DNA of 10,496 bases from JACCTI01 sp051005695 (GTDB lineage Bacteria > Verrucomicrobiota > Verrucomicrobiia > Chthoniobacterales > UBA10450), in assembly GCA_051005695.1 (NCBI GenBank), contig JBPCJC010000042.1, positions 1-10,496 of the forward strand, given 5' to 3'. Below the pieces are notes generated by a model, which was not told the DNA's origin, did no database searches, and saw nothing but the letters and a program-made list of their open reading frames with translations. Within the stretch, counting starts at the first letter, position 1. Each line of letters starts with the position of its first letter. Of the stretch, positions 1-7,140 are shown in pieces. The position numbers were made by a program, and so were the translations under genes.

Positions 1-1
1 C

Positions 2-991
2 TACGAGAGTAATATCGACGGCCGTCGCGTCATCTCGCACGCCGGCGACCTCGAGTGGTTCCACAGCGATCTGAACCTGCTGCCGGATGACCGCACGGGC
101 ATTTTCATCTCTATGAACAGCGCCGGCAAAGAGGGCGCCGCTCATCCGATCCGCACGATGCTCTTTCAGCAATTCATGGAACGCTACTTCCCTGGCCCGC
201 TGCCGGAAGGGAAGGTCGACGCCAACACTGCGAAAGCGCACGCGCAGCTGATGGTTGGGCGCTACAACTTGAGCCGCGGCCCGCATACAACCTTTCTGGC
301 CCTGTTGAGTCTGTTCGGCCAGATCCACGTGACCGCCAGCGCCGGCGGTGCGATCACGGTGCCGGCGTTGAAAGGTGGTGATGACCAGCCGATAAAGTGG
401 CGCGAAATCGCACCGTTCGTCTGGCGCAACGTCGCCGGCGGCGATCGGGTCGCAGCGAAGGTGGAGAACGGTCGGGTCACGCGGTTTGGCTACGACAGTT
501 ATCCATTCATGATCTTCGAGCCGGTCCCTTGGTGGTGGTCATCCGGATGGTTACTGCCGCTGTGGGTAGCGGCGCTGGCCGCGCTCGCTCTGACGGTCCT
601 GGCGTGGCCGTTTTCTGCCCTCGTCCGCCGGCGTTACGGCGTCGCCTATGGATTAACCGGGGCCGACGCGAAGGCGCATCGCCTGGTGCGAATCGCATCG
701 CTGGTCGCCCTCGCGACGACGCTCGCCGTTACAATCTTCGTGTTCTTAATCGCGAGCGATCTGAAGTGGGCCGTGCCAGCGATGGACGGGGTTATCATCG
801 CGCTGCGCCTGCTTGCGTTCGTCGGGTGTGTTGTTGCGGCCGTGATCGGACTTTGGAACGCGGCGGTGGTGCTGCGGAGCGATCGTCGCAAGCTCGCGAA
901 ACTCTGGAGCGTGGTGCTGGCGATCTCGTTTCTGATTGTGCTCTACGTCGGCATCGTGTTCCACGTCTTTGGCTACACCGCGAATTACTGA
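2..991 (+). CDS. Serine hydrolase (beta-lactamase family), C-terminal part with four membrane segments
   Basis: The 5' end lies outside the window; the frame is open from base 2, giving 329 visible residues. The visible N-terminus carries the late part of the class C beta-lactamase/D-aminopeptidase fold: HAG (residues 13-15) stands where the family has its third catalytic-site motif (KTG or HxG), followed by a FHS-LLP-DDRTGIFISMN stretch typical of the last core strands. After a roughly 100-residue linker domain come four hydrophobic segments, encoded near nt 536-620, 683-765, 788-875 and 899-976, separated by short basic loops. The catalytic SxxK motif must lie upstream. Known for the family: penicillin-binding-protein-like esterases or peptidases with an acyl-serine mechanism. 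Inferred: a membrane-anchored periplasmic hydrolase acting on peptides or D-amino acid substrates, since the epimerase starts only 22 bp downstream. The exact substrate cannot be read from the sequence. Confidence -1.
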   Translation, partial: YESNIDGRRVISHAGDLEWFHSDLNLLPDDRTGIFISMNSAGKEGAAHPIRTMLFQQFMERYFPGPLPEGKVDANTAKAHAQLMVGRYNLSRGPHTTFLALLSLFGQIHVTASAGGAITVPALKGGDDQPIKWREIAPFVWRNVAGGDRVAAKVENGRVTRFGYDSYPFMIFEPVPWWWSSGWLLPLWVAALAALALTVLAWPFSALVRRRYGVAYGLTGADAKAHRLVRIASLVALATTLAVTIFVFLIASDLKWAVPAMDGVIIALRLLAFVGCVVAAVIGLWNAAVVLRSDRRKLAKLWSVVLAISFLIVLYVGIVFHVFGYTANY

Positions 992-1013
992 TCTTAGCCG
1001 ACTAAAAAGTAAT

Positions 1014-2030
1014 ATGAGTCTTACCCGTCTAAGTCTTGAAGTCCGAAATGAAAATCTAAGGCTCAAGGAACCATTTCGTATTTCCGGTTACACCTTTAGT
1101 GAGTCTCCGATAACTCTGGTAACATTACGCGAGGACGGACGGGAAGGTCGCGGCGAGGGAGCGGGCGTCTATTATCTCGGTGATAAGCCTGATGAAATGC
1201 TCGCTACCATCGAGGGAAAGCGCGGCGCGATCGAGTCGGGTCTTACACGTAAGGAATTACGCGACTTGCTCCCGCCCGGCGGCGCGCGTAACGCGCTTGA
1301 TTGTGCCCTATGGGAGCTTGAGGCGAAGCGCGCTGGCGTCCCGGCATGGCAACTAGCTGGAGTCGAAAATCCCCGCCCTTTACTCACTACCTTCACCGTG
1401 AGCGCAAAGGCTCCGGATGAGATGGCGGACGGTGCTAGGACCTATACTCAAGCCCGCGCGATAAAGATCAAACTCACTGGTGAAGTAGATATCGATATCG
1501 AGCGAGTGCGCGCCGTCCGCGCCGCGCGACCGGACGTCTGGCTTGGGGTTGACGCTAACCAGGGCTATATTCCCAGCACGCTCGAGCGGCTCTTGCCAGT
1601 CTTAGTCGAGGCGCGCGTTTCGTTGCTTGAGCAACCTTGCGCGCGTGGCCATGAATCCGATTTGGATGGTGTGGATCATGTCATCCCCATCGCGGCCGAC
1701 GAAAGCTTGCAAAGCTTGCACGAAGTCGAAACTCTGGCGGGTCGTTTCGATGTCGTGAACATCAAACTCGATAAGTGTGGTGGATTAACTGAAGGACTCC
1801 TGATCGGCGAGCGTGCCCGCGCTCTTGGCATGAAGGTAATGGTCGGGAACATGATCAGCACCAGCCTGGCGATGGCTCCGGCCTTCATCCTGGGTCAGCA
1901 GTGCGATGTAGTAGATCTGGACGGTCCTATCTTCCTAACGAGTGATCGCAACCCCGGAGTGATCTACGAGGACGGTCTGGTGCGGTGCGACGAAGCGGTC
2001 TGGGGATTTGCGCGGCAAAAAGCCGCATGA
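1014..2030 (+). CDS. dgcA: Dipeptide epimerase / N-acetyl-D-glutamate racemase (enolase superfamily, MLE subgroup)
   Basis: A 338-residue protein of normal length for L-Ala-D/L-Glu epimerases. All the catalytic parts are visible: a KIK motif (K151, K153) and a second base in KLDK (K251) for two-base racemisation, and metal ligands D180 (DANQ), E206 (LEQP) and D229 (ADES). DLDGP near the C-terminus provides a DxD pair (D301, D303), which in characterised dipeptide epimerases binds the substrate's free amino group. The ATG at 1014 is preferred because it gives the standard N-terminus; an in-frame ATG at 936 would run far into the preceding gene. No clear Shine-Dalgarno precedes it, but the first 120 bases of the gene are AT-rich. 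The stop overlaps the next start by 4 bp. The dgcA name rests on the nearby DgcN homologue; the DxD pair instead favours a true dipeptide epimerase (YcjG/AEE type). Family call very sure, substrate not. Confidence -1.
   Translation: MSLTRLSLEVRNENLRLKEPFRISGYTFSESPITLVTLREDGREGRGEGAGVYYLGDKPDEMLATIEGKRGAIESGLTRKELRDLLPPGGARNALDCALWELEAKRAGVPAWQLAGVENPRPLLTTFTVSAKAPDEMADGARTYTQARAIKIKLTGEVDIDIERVRAVRAARPDVWLGVDANQGYIPSTLERLLPVLVEARVSLLEQPCARGHESDLDGVDHVIPIAADESLQSLHEVETLAGRFDVVNIKLDKCGGLTEGLLIGERARALGMKVMVGNMISTSLAMAPAFILGQQCDVVDLDGPIFLTSDRNPGVIYEDGLVRCDEAVWGFARQKAA
2012..2026 (+). promoter_or_regulatory. Hairpin abutting the transporter start codon
   Basis: GCGGC and GCCGC form a perfect 5-bp G/C stem around a loop of five A, ending on the base before the ATG at 2027. 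The run GGGGA at 2002-2006 is too far away to serve as a linear Shine-Dalgarno, but folding the hairpin would bring it to about 5 nt from the start. Alternatively the hairpin is opened by ribosomes finishing the epimerase, which would couple the two genes. The structure is seen; the role is inferred. Confidence -1.
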
Positions 2031-3307
2031 ACGTAGCGCAGGAGAAGACCTGGTTCGGCCAGCCGCGCGGGCTGACCATCCTCTTCCTGACCGAGATGTG
2101 GGAGTTCTTCTCCTACTACGGCATGCGCACGCTGCTGGTCTATTACATGACCAAGCACCTGCTTTTCGCGCAGGAGAAATCGTCTTTTATCTATGGCTCC
2201 TACACCGCCACGGCCTATCTCACCCCGATCTTTGGCGGCCTTATCGCCGATCGCTGGCTGGGGAAGCGCAAGGCTGTGATCATCGGCGGCAGCGCCATGG
2301 CTCTCGGGCACTTCATGATGGCGTTCGAACCGCTCTTCTATGTGGCGCTGGCGACGATCGCGCTCGGCAACGGGCTCTTCATGCCCAGTCTTCCCAGTCA
2401 AATTAACGATCTTTATGCGGCCGACGACCCCCGTCGCGGCCGCGCTTATAACATTTACTATGCCGGCCTCAACCTCGGCGGCGTTCTCGCTCCGCTCATC
2501 TGCGGGACATTGGGTGAAGTCTACGGATGGCACTACGGTTTTGGTGCGGCCGGGGTAGGTATGTTTGGCGGGTTGGTTATCTATCTGGCGGGTGGAAAGT
2601 ATCTGCCTGGCGAGTCTCCGAAGTCTCTCGTATCTGCCGAGTCAGTAAGTCCCGAGCAACCCGGCAACGACCTAAAGCTTTGGCTCCTACTCCTGGGCGT
2701 AGGGATCGGCGCTACGATCTTCCGCGGAGCCTATGAGCAAGTCGGCAATACCGTTGCCCTCTGGACGGACGCCGGGGTGGATCGCGCTCTGGGCGGATTT
2801 ATTATTCCGATGACTTGGTTTCAGGCTTTGAACCCCCTCCTTGTCATCACATTAACGCCGCCGCTCCTGCTCTATTGGCGACAGCGGGCAGCCGGCGGAG
2901 AAGAGACGTCGCCGGCGCGAAAAATGGCCATCGGTGCGCTCATCGTGGCGGGCGCGTATTTGCTTTTGGCGATCGTCTCAAGCGCCGCTGGAACAAATCG
3001 GGCAAACTGGCTCTGGCTGGTTCTCTTTTTCGTCATCTTTACCTTGGGCGAGCTTTACATTCTGCCGACGGGACTGGGCCTTTTCGCGCGGCTCGCCCCC
3101 GCCCACCTTGGGGCAACGACGGTCGCCGCCTGGTTCCTGGCGATCTTCAGCGGCAGTATGCTCGCCGGGGTCGTCGGTACCCTATGGAGTCGAGCCAGCC
3201 ACGGCGGCTTCTTCGTCTTGCTCGCCGGCCTGGCCGCGACCGCGGCGATTCTACTCTGGCTGCTCGACCGACCGATTCGTGGCCGTCAAACGGTCACGGT
3301 AAAATAA
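2027..3307 (+). CDS. POT/PTR2-family peptide:H+ symporter
   Basis: A 426-residue polytopic inner-membrane protein of the major facilitator superfamily, proton-dependent oligopeptide transporter group. It shows the TM1 motif region EMWEFFSYYG (residues 23-32), the loop GGLIADRWLGKRKA, the PTR2 signature region YYAGLNLGG followed by APLICGTLGE, a TM7-like YEQVGN, FQALNP, and GELYILPTGL near the C-terminus. Known role: import of di- and tripeptides driven by the proton gradient. The start at ATG 2027 overlaps the epimerase stop (ATGA) and gives the usual short cytoplasmic N-terminus. Odd point: the arginine of the canonical ExxERF motif, part of proton coupling in studied members, is Phe27 here. 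Context suggests it imports the dipeptides, possibly L-Ala-D-Glu-like, that the upstream epimerase handles. Family call sure; peptide specificity inferred. Confidence -1.
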   Translation: MNVAQEKTWFGQPRGLTILFLTEMWEFFSYYGMRTLLVYYMTKHLLFAQEKSSFIYGSYTATAYLTPIFGGLIADRWLGKRKAVIIGGSAMALGHFMMAFEPLFYVALATIALGNGLFMPSLPSQINDLYAADDPRRGRAYNIYYAGLNLGGVLAPLICGTLGEVYGWHYGFGAAGVGMFGGLVIYLAGGKYLPGESPKSLVSAESVSPEQPGNDLKLWLLLLGVGIGATIFRGAYEQVGNTVALWTDAGVDRALGGFIIPMTWFQALNPLLVITLTPPLLLYWRQRAAGGEETSPARKMAIGALIVAGAYLLLAIVSSAAGTNRANWLWLVLFFVIFTLGELYILPTGLGLFARLAPAHLGATTVAAWFLAIFSGSMLAGVVGTLWSRASHGGFFVLLAGLAATAAILLWLLDRPIRGRQTVTVK

Positions 3308-3321
3308 TTCTCTAATTAGGA

Positions 3322-3351
3322 TTGACAGTTCTCTTCTCAGGCTACGAATAT
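3322..3351 (+). promoter_or_regulatory. Possible sigma-70-type promoter before the receptor gene
   Basis: A perfect TTGACA sits at 3322-3327 in the 122-bp gap (3308-3429) after the transporter. Possible -10 elements are weak: TACGAA at 3343-3348 (15-bp spacing) or GAATAT at 3346-3351 (18-bp spacing), each matching TATAAT at three positions. This is the largest gap inside the forward cluster, so a separate start of transcription for receptor, dgcN and the second hydrolase is plausible. No clear terminator hairpin or operator palindrome was seen in the gap. Confidence -1.
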
Positions 3352-3416
3352 CCCGATCGCGCACTGTTCGCCTTCTGAAGTCCAGAGAGCGTCAATGGCC
3401 AAGTTCAAATAATGCC

Positions 3417-3423
3417 GGAAGGA
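3417..3423 (+). promoter_or_regulatory. Strong Shine-Dalgarno that decides the receptor start
   Basis: GGAAGGA lies 6 nt before the ATG at 3430. An earlier in-frame ATG at 3412 would place this purine run inside the coding sequence and add six residues ahead of the signal peptide, so 3430 is the better start. Confidence -1.
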
Positions 3424-3429
3424 AAAACC

Positions 3430-5739
3430 ATGAGCACTCGTGAATTCGTTAGACCAAACCAGCTTGCCCGATTAACGGTCGCCGTCACTCTTGGGTTAGT
3501 ATTGTCGTCCATGAGCGTGGCCTTCGCGCAGACCGCTTCGCCGACGCCGACACCGCTCCCTCAAACGGGAGTTTCTGAAACCGAACGCGTGGTCGTGACG
3601 GCGAACAAGCGCGAAGAAGATGTTCGCGAGGTGCCGGCGTCTATCACCGCCTTCGATGACGTGCAGCTGGAGAATCTACACGCGACTTCTCTGAGCGATT
3701 ACGCGGCCTACATCCCGAGCCTGCAAGTTGACTCGATCGGCGCGCCCGGGAGAACCACGATCGCCTTGCGCGGTATCGCGGCGCTTTCGAGCGGCAGCAC
3801 TGTGGGCACTTACATCGACGAGACTCCCGTCGGTTCGAGCGGTCTCTATCAGACTGCCGTTGCCTTCCAGTTGGACCTGTTGCCTTACGATATTCGCCGT
3901 GTCGAAGTTCTCCGCGGACCACAGGGCACGCTCTACGGCGCAAATTCGATCGGCGGGTTGATCAAGTATGTGACGATAGATCCATCACTCACCACCCGCG
4001 AGTTTCACGTTGGTGGCGGTTTGAGCGGCACCTATAACGCAGACGATCCGGGCTGGGATGTGCACGCGGTCGCTAACCTGCCCTTGGTGCAGGACCACCT
4101 CGGGCTGCGCGTGAGCTATGCCCGCAACGAACTCCCCGGCTTCATCGACAATGTCGCGAATGGTCAGAAAGGTATTAACGACGCCACGCAACAGACTGGT
4201 CATATCGCCCTTTTGTGGAAACCAATCGAAGCGATTACCGTCCGGCTCAGTGCTTTCGGCCAAAGGATCCACAGCGCCAACAACTCCGTGGTCGAACTCG
4301 ATCCGGTGACCGAGCGTCCGGTTTACGGTGACTTGAAAAATCGAGTCGACGTCAACGAGCCATTCAAGAAAGACATCGGTCTCATCGCCTTGACGGTGGA
4401 TTGGGACTTGGGCTGGGCCACTATCACCTCCGCCAGCTCTTACGCCGACATCACCACCAAATCAGGTTTGGACGTGACACGGTCTTACGGGCAATACCCT
4501 ACGTTCCTGGGAAAGCCGGCAGGCATCGCCGGCTTCGACTTGGGACTGACCTTGAAAAAGTTCACTCAGGAACTTCGTCTGACATCGAGGGCAGACGGCG
4601 CATTCCTCTGGCAGCTTGGCGCGTTCTACACCTATGAGGATGGAAATCAGACTCAGTTCCTGCCCCTGAGTCAACTGGACGGCACGCCCTATCCGGGCTT
4701 GGCCGTTCTCGCCGATCTATCCCTTCCGAGCACCTACGAAGAAGAAGCAGTTTTCGCGAATGCCACCTATAAGTTCACCCACTGGTTCAGCTTGGGCGCG
4801 GGCCTGCGCTATTCGCATAATGATCAGACGTTCTCCCAGAACTTCACTGGCGGCGCGCTTATCCCCCACTTCATTCGTCCAGGCGGTTCGTCGGAAGACA
4901 TCGTCAATTTCCTGGTCACGCCGGAGTTTAAATTATGGAAGGACGGCCTTCTCTACGCGCGGATCGCGAGCGGCTATCAGCCCGGCGGCCCAAACGTCGC
5001 TCTTCCTGGCGTCCCGCCTGCGGTCGCCTCGTCTACCCTCGTCAGTTACGAAGCCGGACTGAAGTCTGATTTTGTCGACCAACGGATCATATTCGACATC
5101 ACAGGATATCACCTCGAGTGGACCGACATTCAGATCCCCGCCGTCGTCAACAATATCGGAGTGCTGGCCAACGGCGGTCAAGCGACCAGCAATGGCGTGG
5201 AGTTGTCGCTTGGCTTCAGGCCGATCACCGGCTTGCAAATTGGTCTAAACGGCTCTTACACAGACTCAACCTTTGATAACGACGCCCCCAGCCTCAACGC
5301 AAAGGCCGGTGACCGTCTACCCAACATCCCGCAATGGCAGGGATCGATTACGGTAGACTATTACAGGCCGCTCTGGGGAGCGCATAGTGCACCGGTGGCC
5401 GCGGACGGTAAAGATGGGAAGACGACGATGGTAGCGGGAACCACTCAACGAGCAGGATGGAACGGCCACGTTGGCCTCGGCGTCCGGCTGGTCGGTGACA
5501 GGAGGAACACTCCAACCGCGGGCCAGAGCTTTCCTCTGGATAGCTACGGCGCTCTCGATTTGAATGCCGACATCTCTAACGACCACTGGACGGTCCGCGT
5601 CTTCGTCAAGAACGTGACTGACGAGCGTGCCTATCAGAACATCGACGCATTTCCGACCTTGACTGGAACCATCGACCACCTAAAAGGCACCCCGATTCAG
5701 CCGCGCACTGTCGGCGCGGAGGTTGACTTCAAGTTCTAG
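3430..5739 (+). CDS. TonB-dependent outer-membrane receptor
   Basis: A 769-residue precursor. Residues 1-33 are a signal peptide with a hydrophobic core (about 13-30) and an AFA|Q cleavage site, followed by a short Thr/Pro-rich linker. A TonB-box-like ERVVVTA (52-58) leads into the plug domain, with VPASITAF (68-75), an IALRG strand (111-115) and the hallmark RRVEVLRGPQGTLYG (156-170) followed by ANSIGG. The rest, to about 769, has alternating aromatic beta-strand texture and ends in VDFKF with a C-terminal Phe, as expected for a 22-strand barrel. It takes up a ligand across the outer membrane using TonB-ExbB energy. The ligand is unknown: no siderophore, vitamin or SusD partner is nearby, and the neighbours (peptide carrier, hydrolases, D-Glu enzymes) argue for a peptide or peptidoglycan-derived ligand. 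The next gene begins 49 bp downstream. Intact, of normal length. Confidence -1.
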   Translation: MSTREFVRPNQLARLTVAVTLGLVLSSMSVAFAQTASPTPTPLPQTGVSETERVVVTANKREEDVREVPASITAFDDVQLENLHATSLSDYAAYIPSLQVDSIGAPGRTTIALRGIAALSSGSTVGTYIDETPVGSSGLYQTAVAFQLDLLPYDIRRVEVLRGPQGTLYGANSIGGLIKYVTIDPSLTTREFHVGGGLSGTYNADDPGWDVHAVANLPLVQDHLGLRVSYARNELPGFIDNVANGQKGINDATQQTGHIALLWKPIEAITVRLSAFGQRIHSANNSVVELDPVTERPVYGDLKNRVDVNEPFKKDIGLIALTVDWDLGWATITSASSYADITTKSGLDVTRSYGQYPTFLGKPAGIAGFDLGLTLKKFTQELRLTSRADGAFLWQLGAFYTYEDGNQTQFLPLSQLDGTPYPGLAVLADLSLPSTYEEEAVFANATYKFTHWFSLGAGLRYSHNDQTFSQNFTGGALIPHFIRPGGSSEDIVNFLVTPEFKLWKDGLLYARIASGYQPGGPNVALPGVPPAVASSTLVSYEAGLKSDFVDQRIIFDITGYHLEWTDIQIPAVVNNIGVLANGGQATSNGVELSLGFRPITGLQIGLNGSYTDSTFDNDAPSLNAKAGDRLPNIPQWQGSITVDYYRPLWGAHSAPVAADGKDGKTTMVAGTTQRAGWNGHVGLGVRLVGDRRNTPTAGQSFPLDSYGALDLNADISNDHWTVRVFVKNVTDERAYQNIDAFPTLTGTIDHLKGTPIQPRTVGAEVDFKF

Positions 5740-5788
5740 AATCCGCTGGCGCGGGCGCAGCTGCCGCGAGCTTTCGTCAGACCAACGG

Positions 5789-6844
5789 ATGCACAAACCT
5801 TTATCCACCGCGCTCGGTCTCCTCGCCTTACCCCAGCCCTACCTTCTCTTCCTGGGCGATACCACTGAAGCGGCCTATGCCAAGACCGCCTTCGGCCTGC
5901 GCGACTGGGCACCTAAGCTATGCGTTGGCGAGTTCGTTTGCAAGGGTGGGACGGTAACTACCGGACTGCCTTTTCTTAGACCTGCACAAGCCTACGCCGA
6001 GGGCGCGCGGGGTCTTGTCATCGGTGTGGCTAACCCAGGCGGCTTTATTCCCAATGCGTGGATAGCTGCCCTGGTGGAAGCTTTGCAGGCGGGCCTCCAC
6101 ATAGTAAGCGGCATGCACACTTCACTCGAAGACATGCCGATGTTGAAAGCGGCCGCGGCGCGTTATGGACGCAATCTGCTTGATGTCAGGCGACCGCCAG
6201 CAAACATCCCAATCGCCAGCGGACGCAAACGCAGCGGCAAGCGCCTGCTGACCGTCGGCACCGATTGCGCGCTCGGCAAAAAGTATACCGCACTCGCTCT
6301 CGCCCGCGCTTTCGCGGCGCGCGGCATCCAGGCCGATTTCCGCGCGACCGGACAGACTGGGATTCTCATTTCAGGACGCGGCATCCCGATTGACGCCGTG
6401 GTGGGAGACTTCGCGGCCGGTGCGGCGGAAATGCTAAGCCCGGACGCGGATGACGATCATTGGGATGTGATCGAAGGCCAGGGCTCTTTGCTTCATCCGG
6501 CTTACGCAGGCGTGTCATTGGCGCTGTTGCACGGCAGTCAACCCGATGCGGTGGTGATTTGCCACGAACCCGGACGTGAACGCATTCTTGGTCATCCCGG
6601 CTACCTGGTTCCGAGTGTCGAGGAGACGATCGATCTCACGCTACGGCTGGGCCGCCGCACGAATGCCGCTATCCGTTGTGCAGGCGTCAGCCTGAATACT
6701 GCGCAACTGGATGCGAAAGCTGCGAAACGGCTGATCGACGAACAAAGCCAACGTCTCGGCCTCGCAGTCGCGGATCCGATGCGCGGCGGCGATACCTTCG
6801 AGCGTCTGGTGGACGCTTGTCTTGCTGAAGGGAAGCTACAATGA
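5789..6844 (+). CDS. dgcN: DUF1611 family protein, D-glutamate N-acetyltransferase DgcN-like
   Basis: A 351-residue cytoplasmic protein matching both parts of the DUF1611 family: an N-terminal Rossmann-like half (to about residue 140; see VIGVANPGG at 77-85) and a C-terminal P-loop-like half with VGTDCALGKKYT (156-167), RATGQTGI (185-192), VVGDFAAGAAE (204-214) and EGQGSLLHPAYAG (229-241). Members named DgcN acetylate D-glutamate so that DgcA can racemise the N-acetyl product to the L-form; I apply this here by homology and gene context. The ATG at 5789 is chosen because the upstream in-frame extension from 5723 runs back into the receptor gene and is Arg/Ser-rich, unlike the family. Its own ribosome-binding site is weak. 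The stop overlaps the next ATG by 4 bp, implying coupled translation. The family call is firm; the enzymatic role is likely but unproven for this sequence. Confidence -1.
   Translation: MHKPLSTALGLLALPQPYLLFLGDTTEAAYAKTAFGLRDWAPKLCVGEFVCKGGTVTTGLPFLRPAQAYAEGARGLVIGVANPGGFIPNAWIAALVEALQAGLHIVSGMHTSLEDMPMLKAAAARYGRNLLDVRRPPANIPIASGRKRSGKRLLTVGTDCALGKKYTALALARAFAARGIQADFRATGQTGILISGRGIPIDAVVGDFAAGAAEMLSPDADDDHWDVIEGQGSLLHPAYAGVSLALLHGSQPDAVVICHEPGRERILGHPGYLVPSVEETIDLTLRLGRRTNAAIRCAGVSLNTAQLDAKAAKRLIDEQSQRLGLAVADPMRGGDTFERLVDACLAEGKLQ
6827..6835 (+). promoter_or_regulatory. Ribosome-binding site of the second hydrolase
   Basis: GAAGGGAAG lies within the last codons of dgcN, with its AGGGA core 7 nt before the ATG at 6841. 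It supports that start and shows that the 5' end of the truncated hydrolase still has working translation signals. Confidence -1.
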
Positions 6845-7140
6845 AACGACTCGTCCTCGGCATTCTCTTCTCGTTAGGTATCCCCGCATTCGCCGCTCCG
6901 CCGGCAGATTTCGACAGCCGCTTGGAGATGCTGCGCAAGCAGGTCGGCGTGCCCGGCATGGCGATCGCCATCGTGGAGGACGGCAAGGCGACTCTTGCCA
7001 AGGGTTACGGCGTGAAAAAACTTGGCGTGCCGGAGACAGTCGACGCGGACACCATTTTCCCCACCGGCTCGACGGGCAAAGCGTTCACCGTTGCCGACCT
7101 CGCCATTCTTGTCGACCAAGGCAAGATCGGAGGGGCGTGA
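6841..7140 (+). pseudogene. Truncated serine hydrolase (beta-lactamase family), N-terminal 99 residues only
   Basis: The product starts with a signal peptide (about residues 1-18, cleavage near AFA|A), then the family's first core segment with VGVPGMAIAIVEDG (35-48) and the active-site motif STGK (S77, K80; SxxK) followed by AFTVADLAILVDQGKIG. Family members continue for another 250 to 500 residues with YxN and HxG/KTG motifs. Here the frame reads GGA and stops at 7138-7140, right where members normally have a Trp-Asp-Asp-Pro-like turn. None of the three frames after 7140 resumes the family. The gene is therefore broken at about 7130: a real deletion or rearrangement, or a misassembly. It overlaps dgcN by ATGA and would have exported the protein to the periplasm. 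The fragment contains the catalytic Ser and Lys but cannot form the whole active site, so it is probably inactive. Confidence -1.

Noticed and set aside
397..1005. 202-codon plus-strand frame overlapping the first serine hydrolase
   Set aside because: The product is strongly Arg-rich and without family features, while the overlapping frame shows a hydrolase motif and four membrane segments.
936..1013. Earlier in-frame ATG as start of the epimerase
   Set aside because: It would overlap the hydrolase by more than 50 bases and add 26 residues absent from the family; the ATG at 1014 gives the standard N-terminus.
1702..1719. Tandem AAAGCTTGC x2 in the epimerase
   Set aside because: It encodes SLQSL within a normal part of the protein; a single two-copy 9-bp repeat is too little to call a functional repeat.
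5740..5788. GC-rich stretch after the receptor gene as a terminator
   Set aside because: No clean stem with a following T-run could be drawn; dgcN most likely continues on the same transcript.
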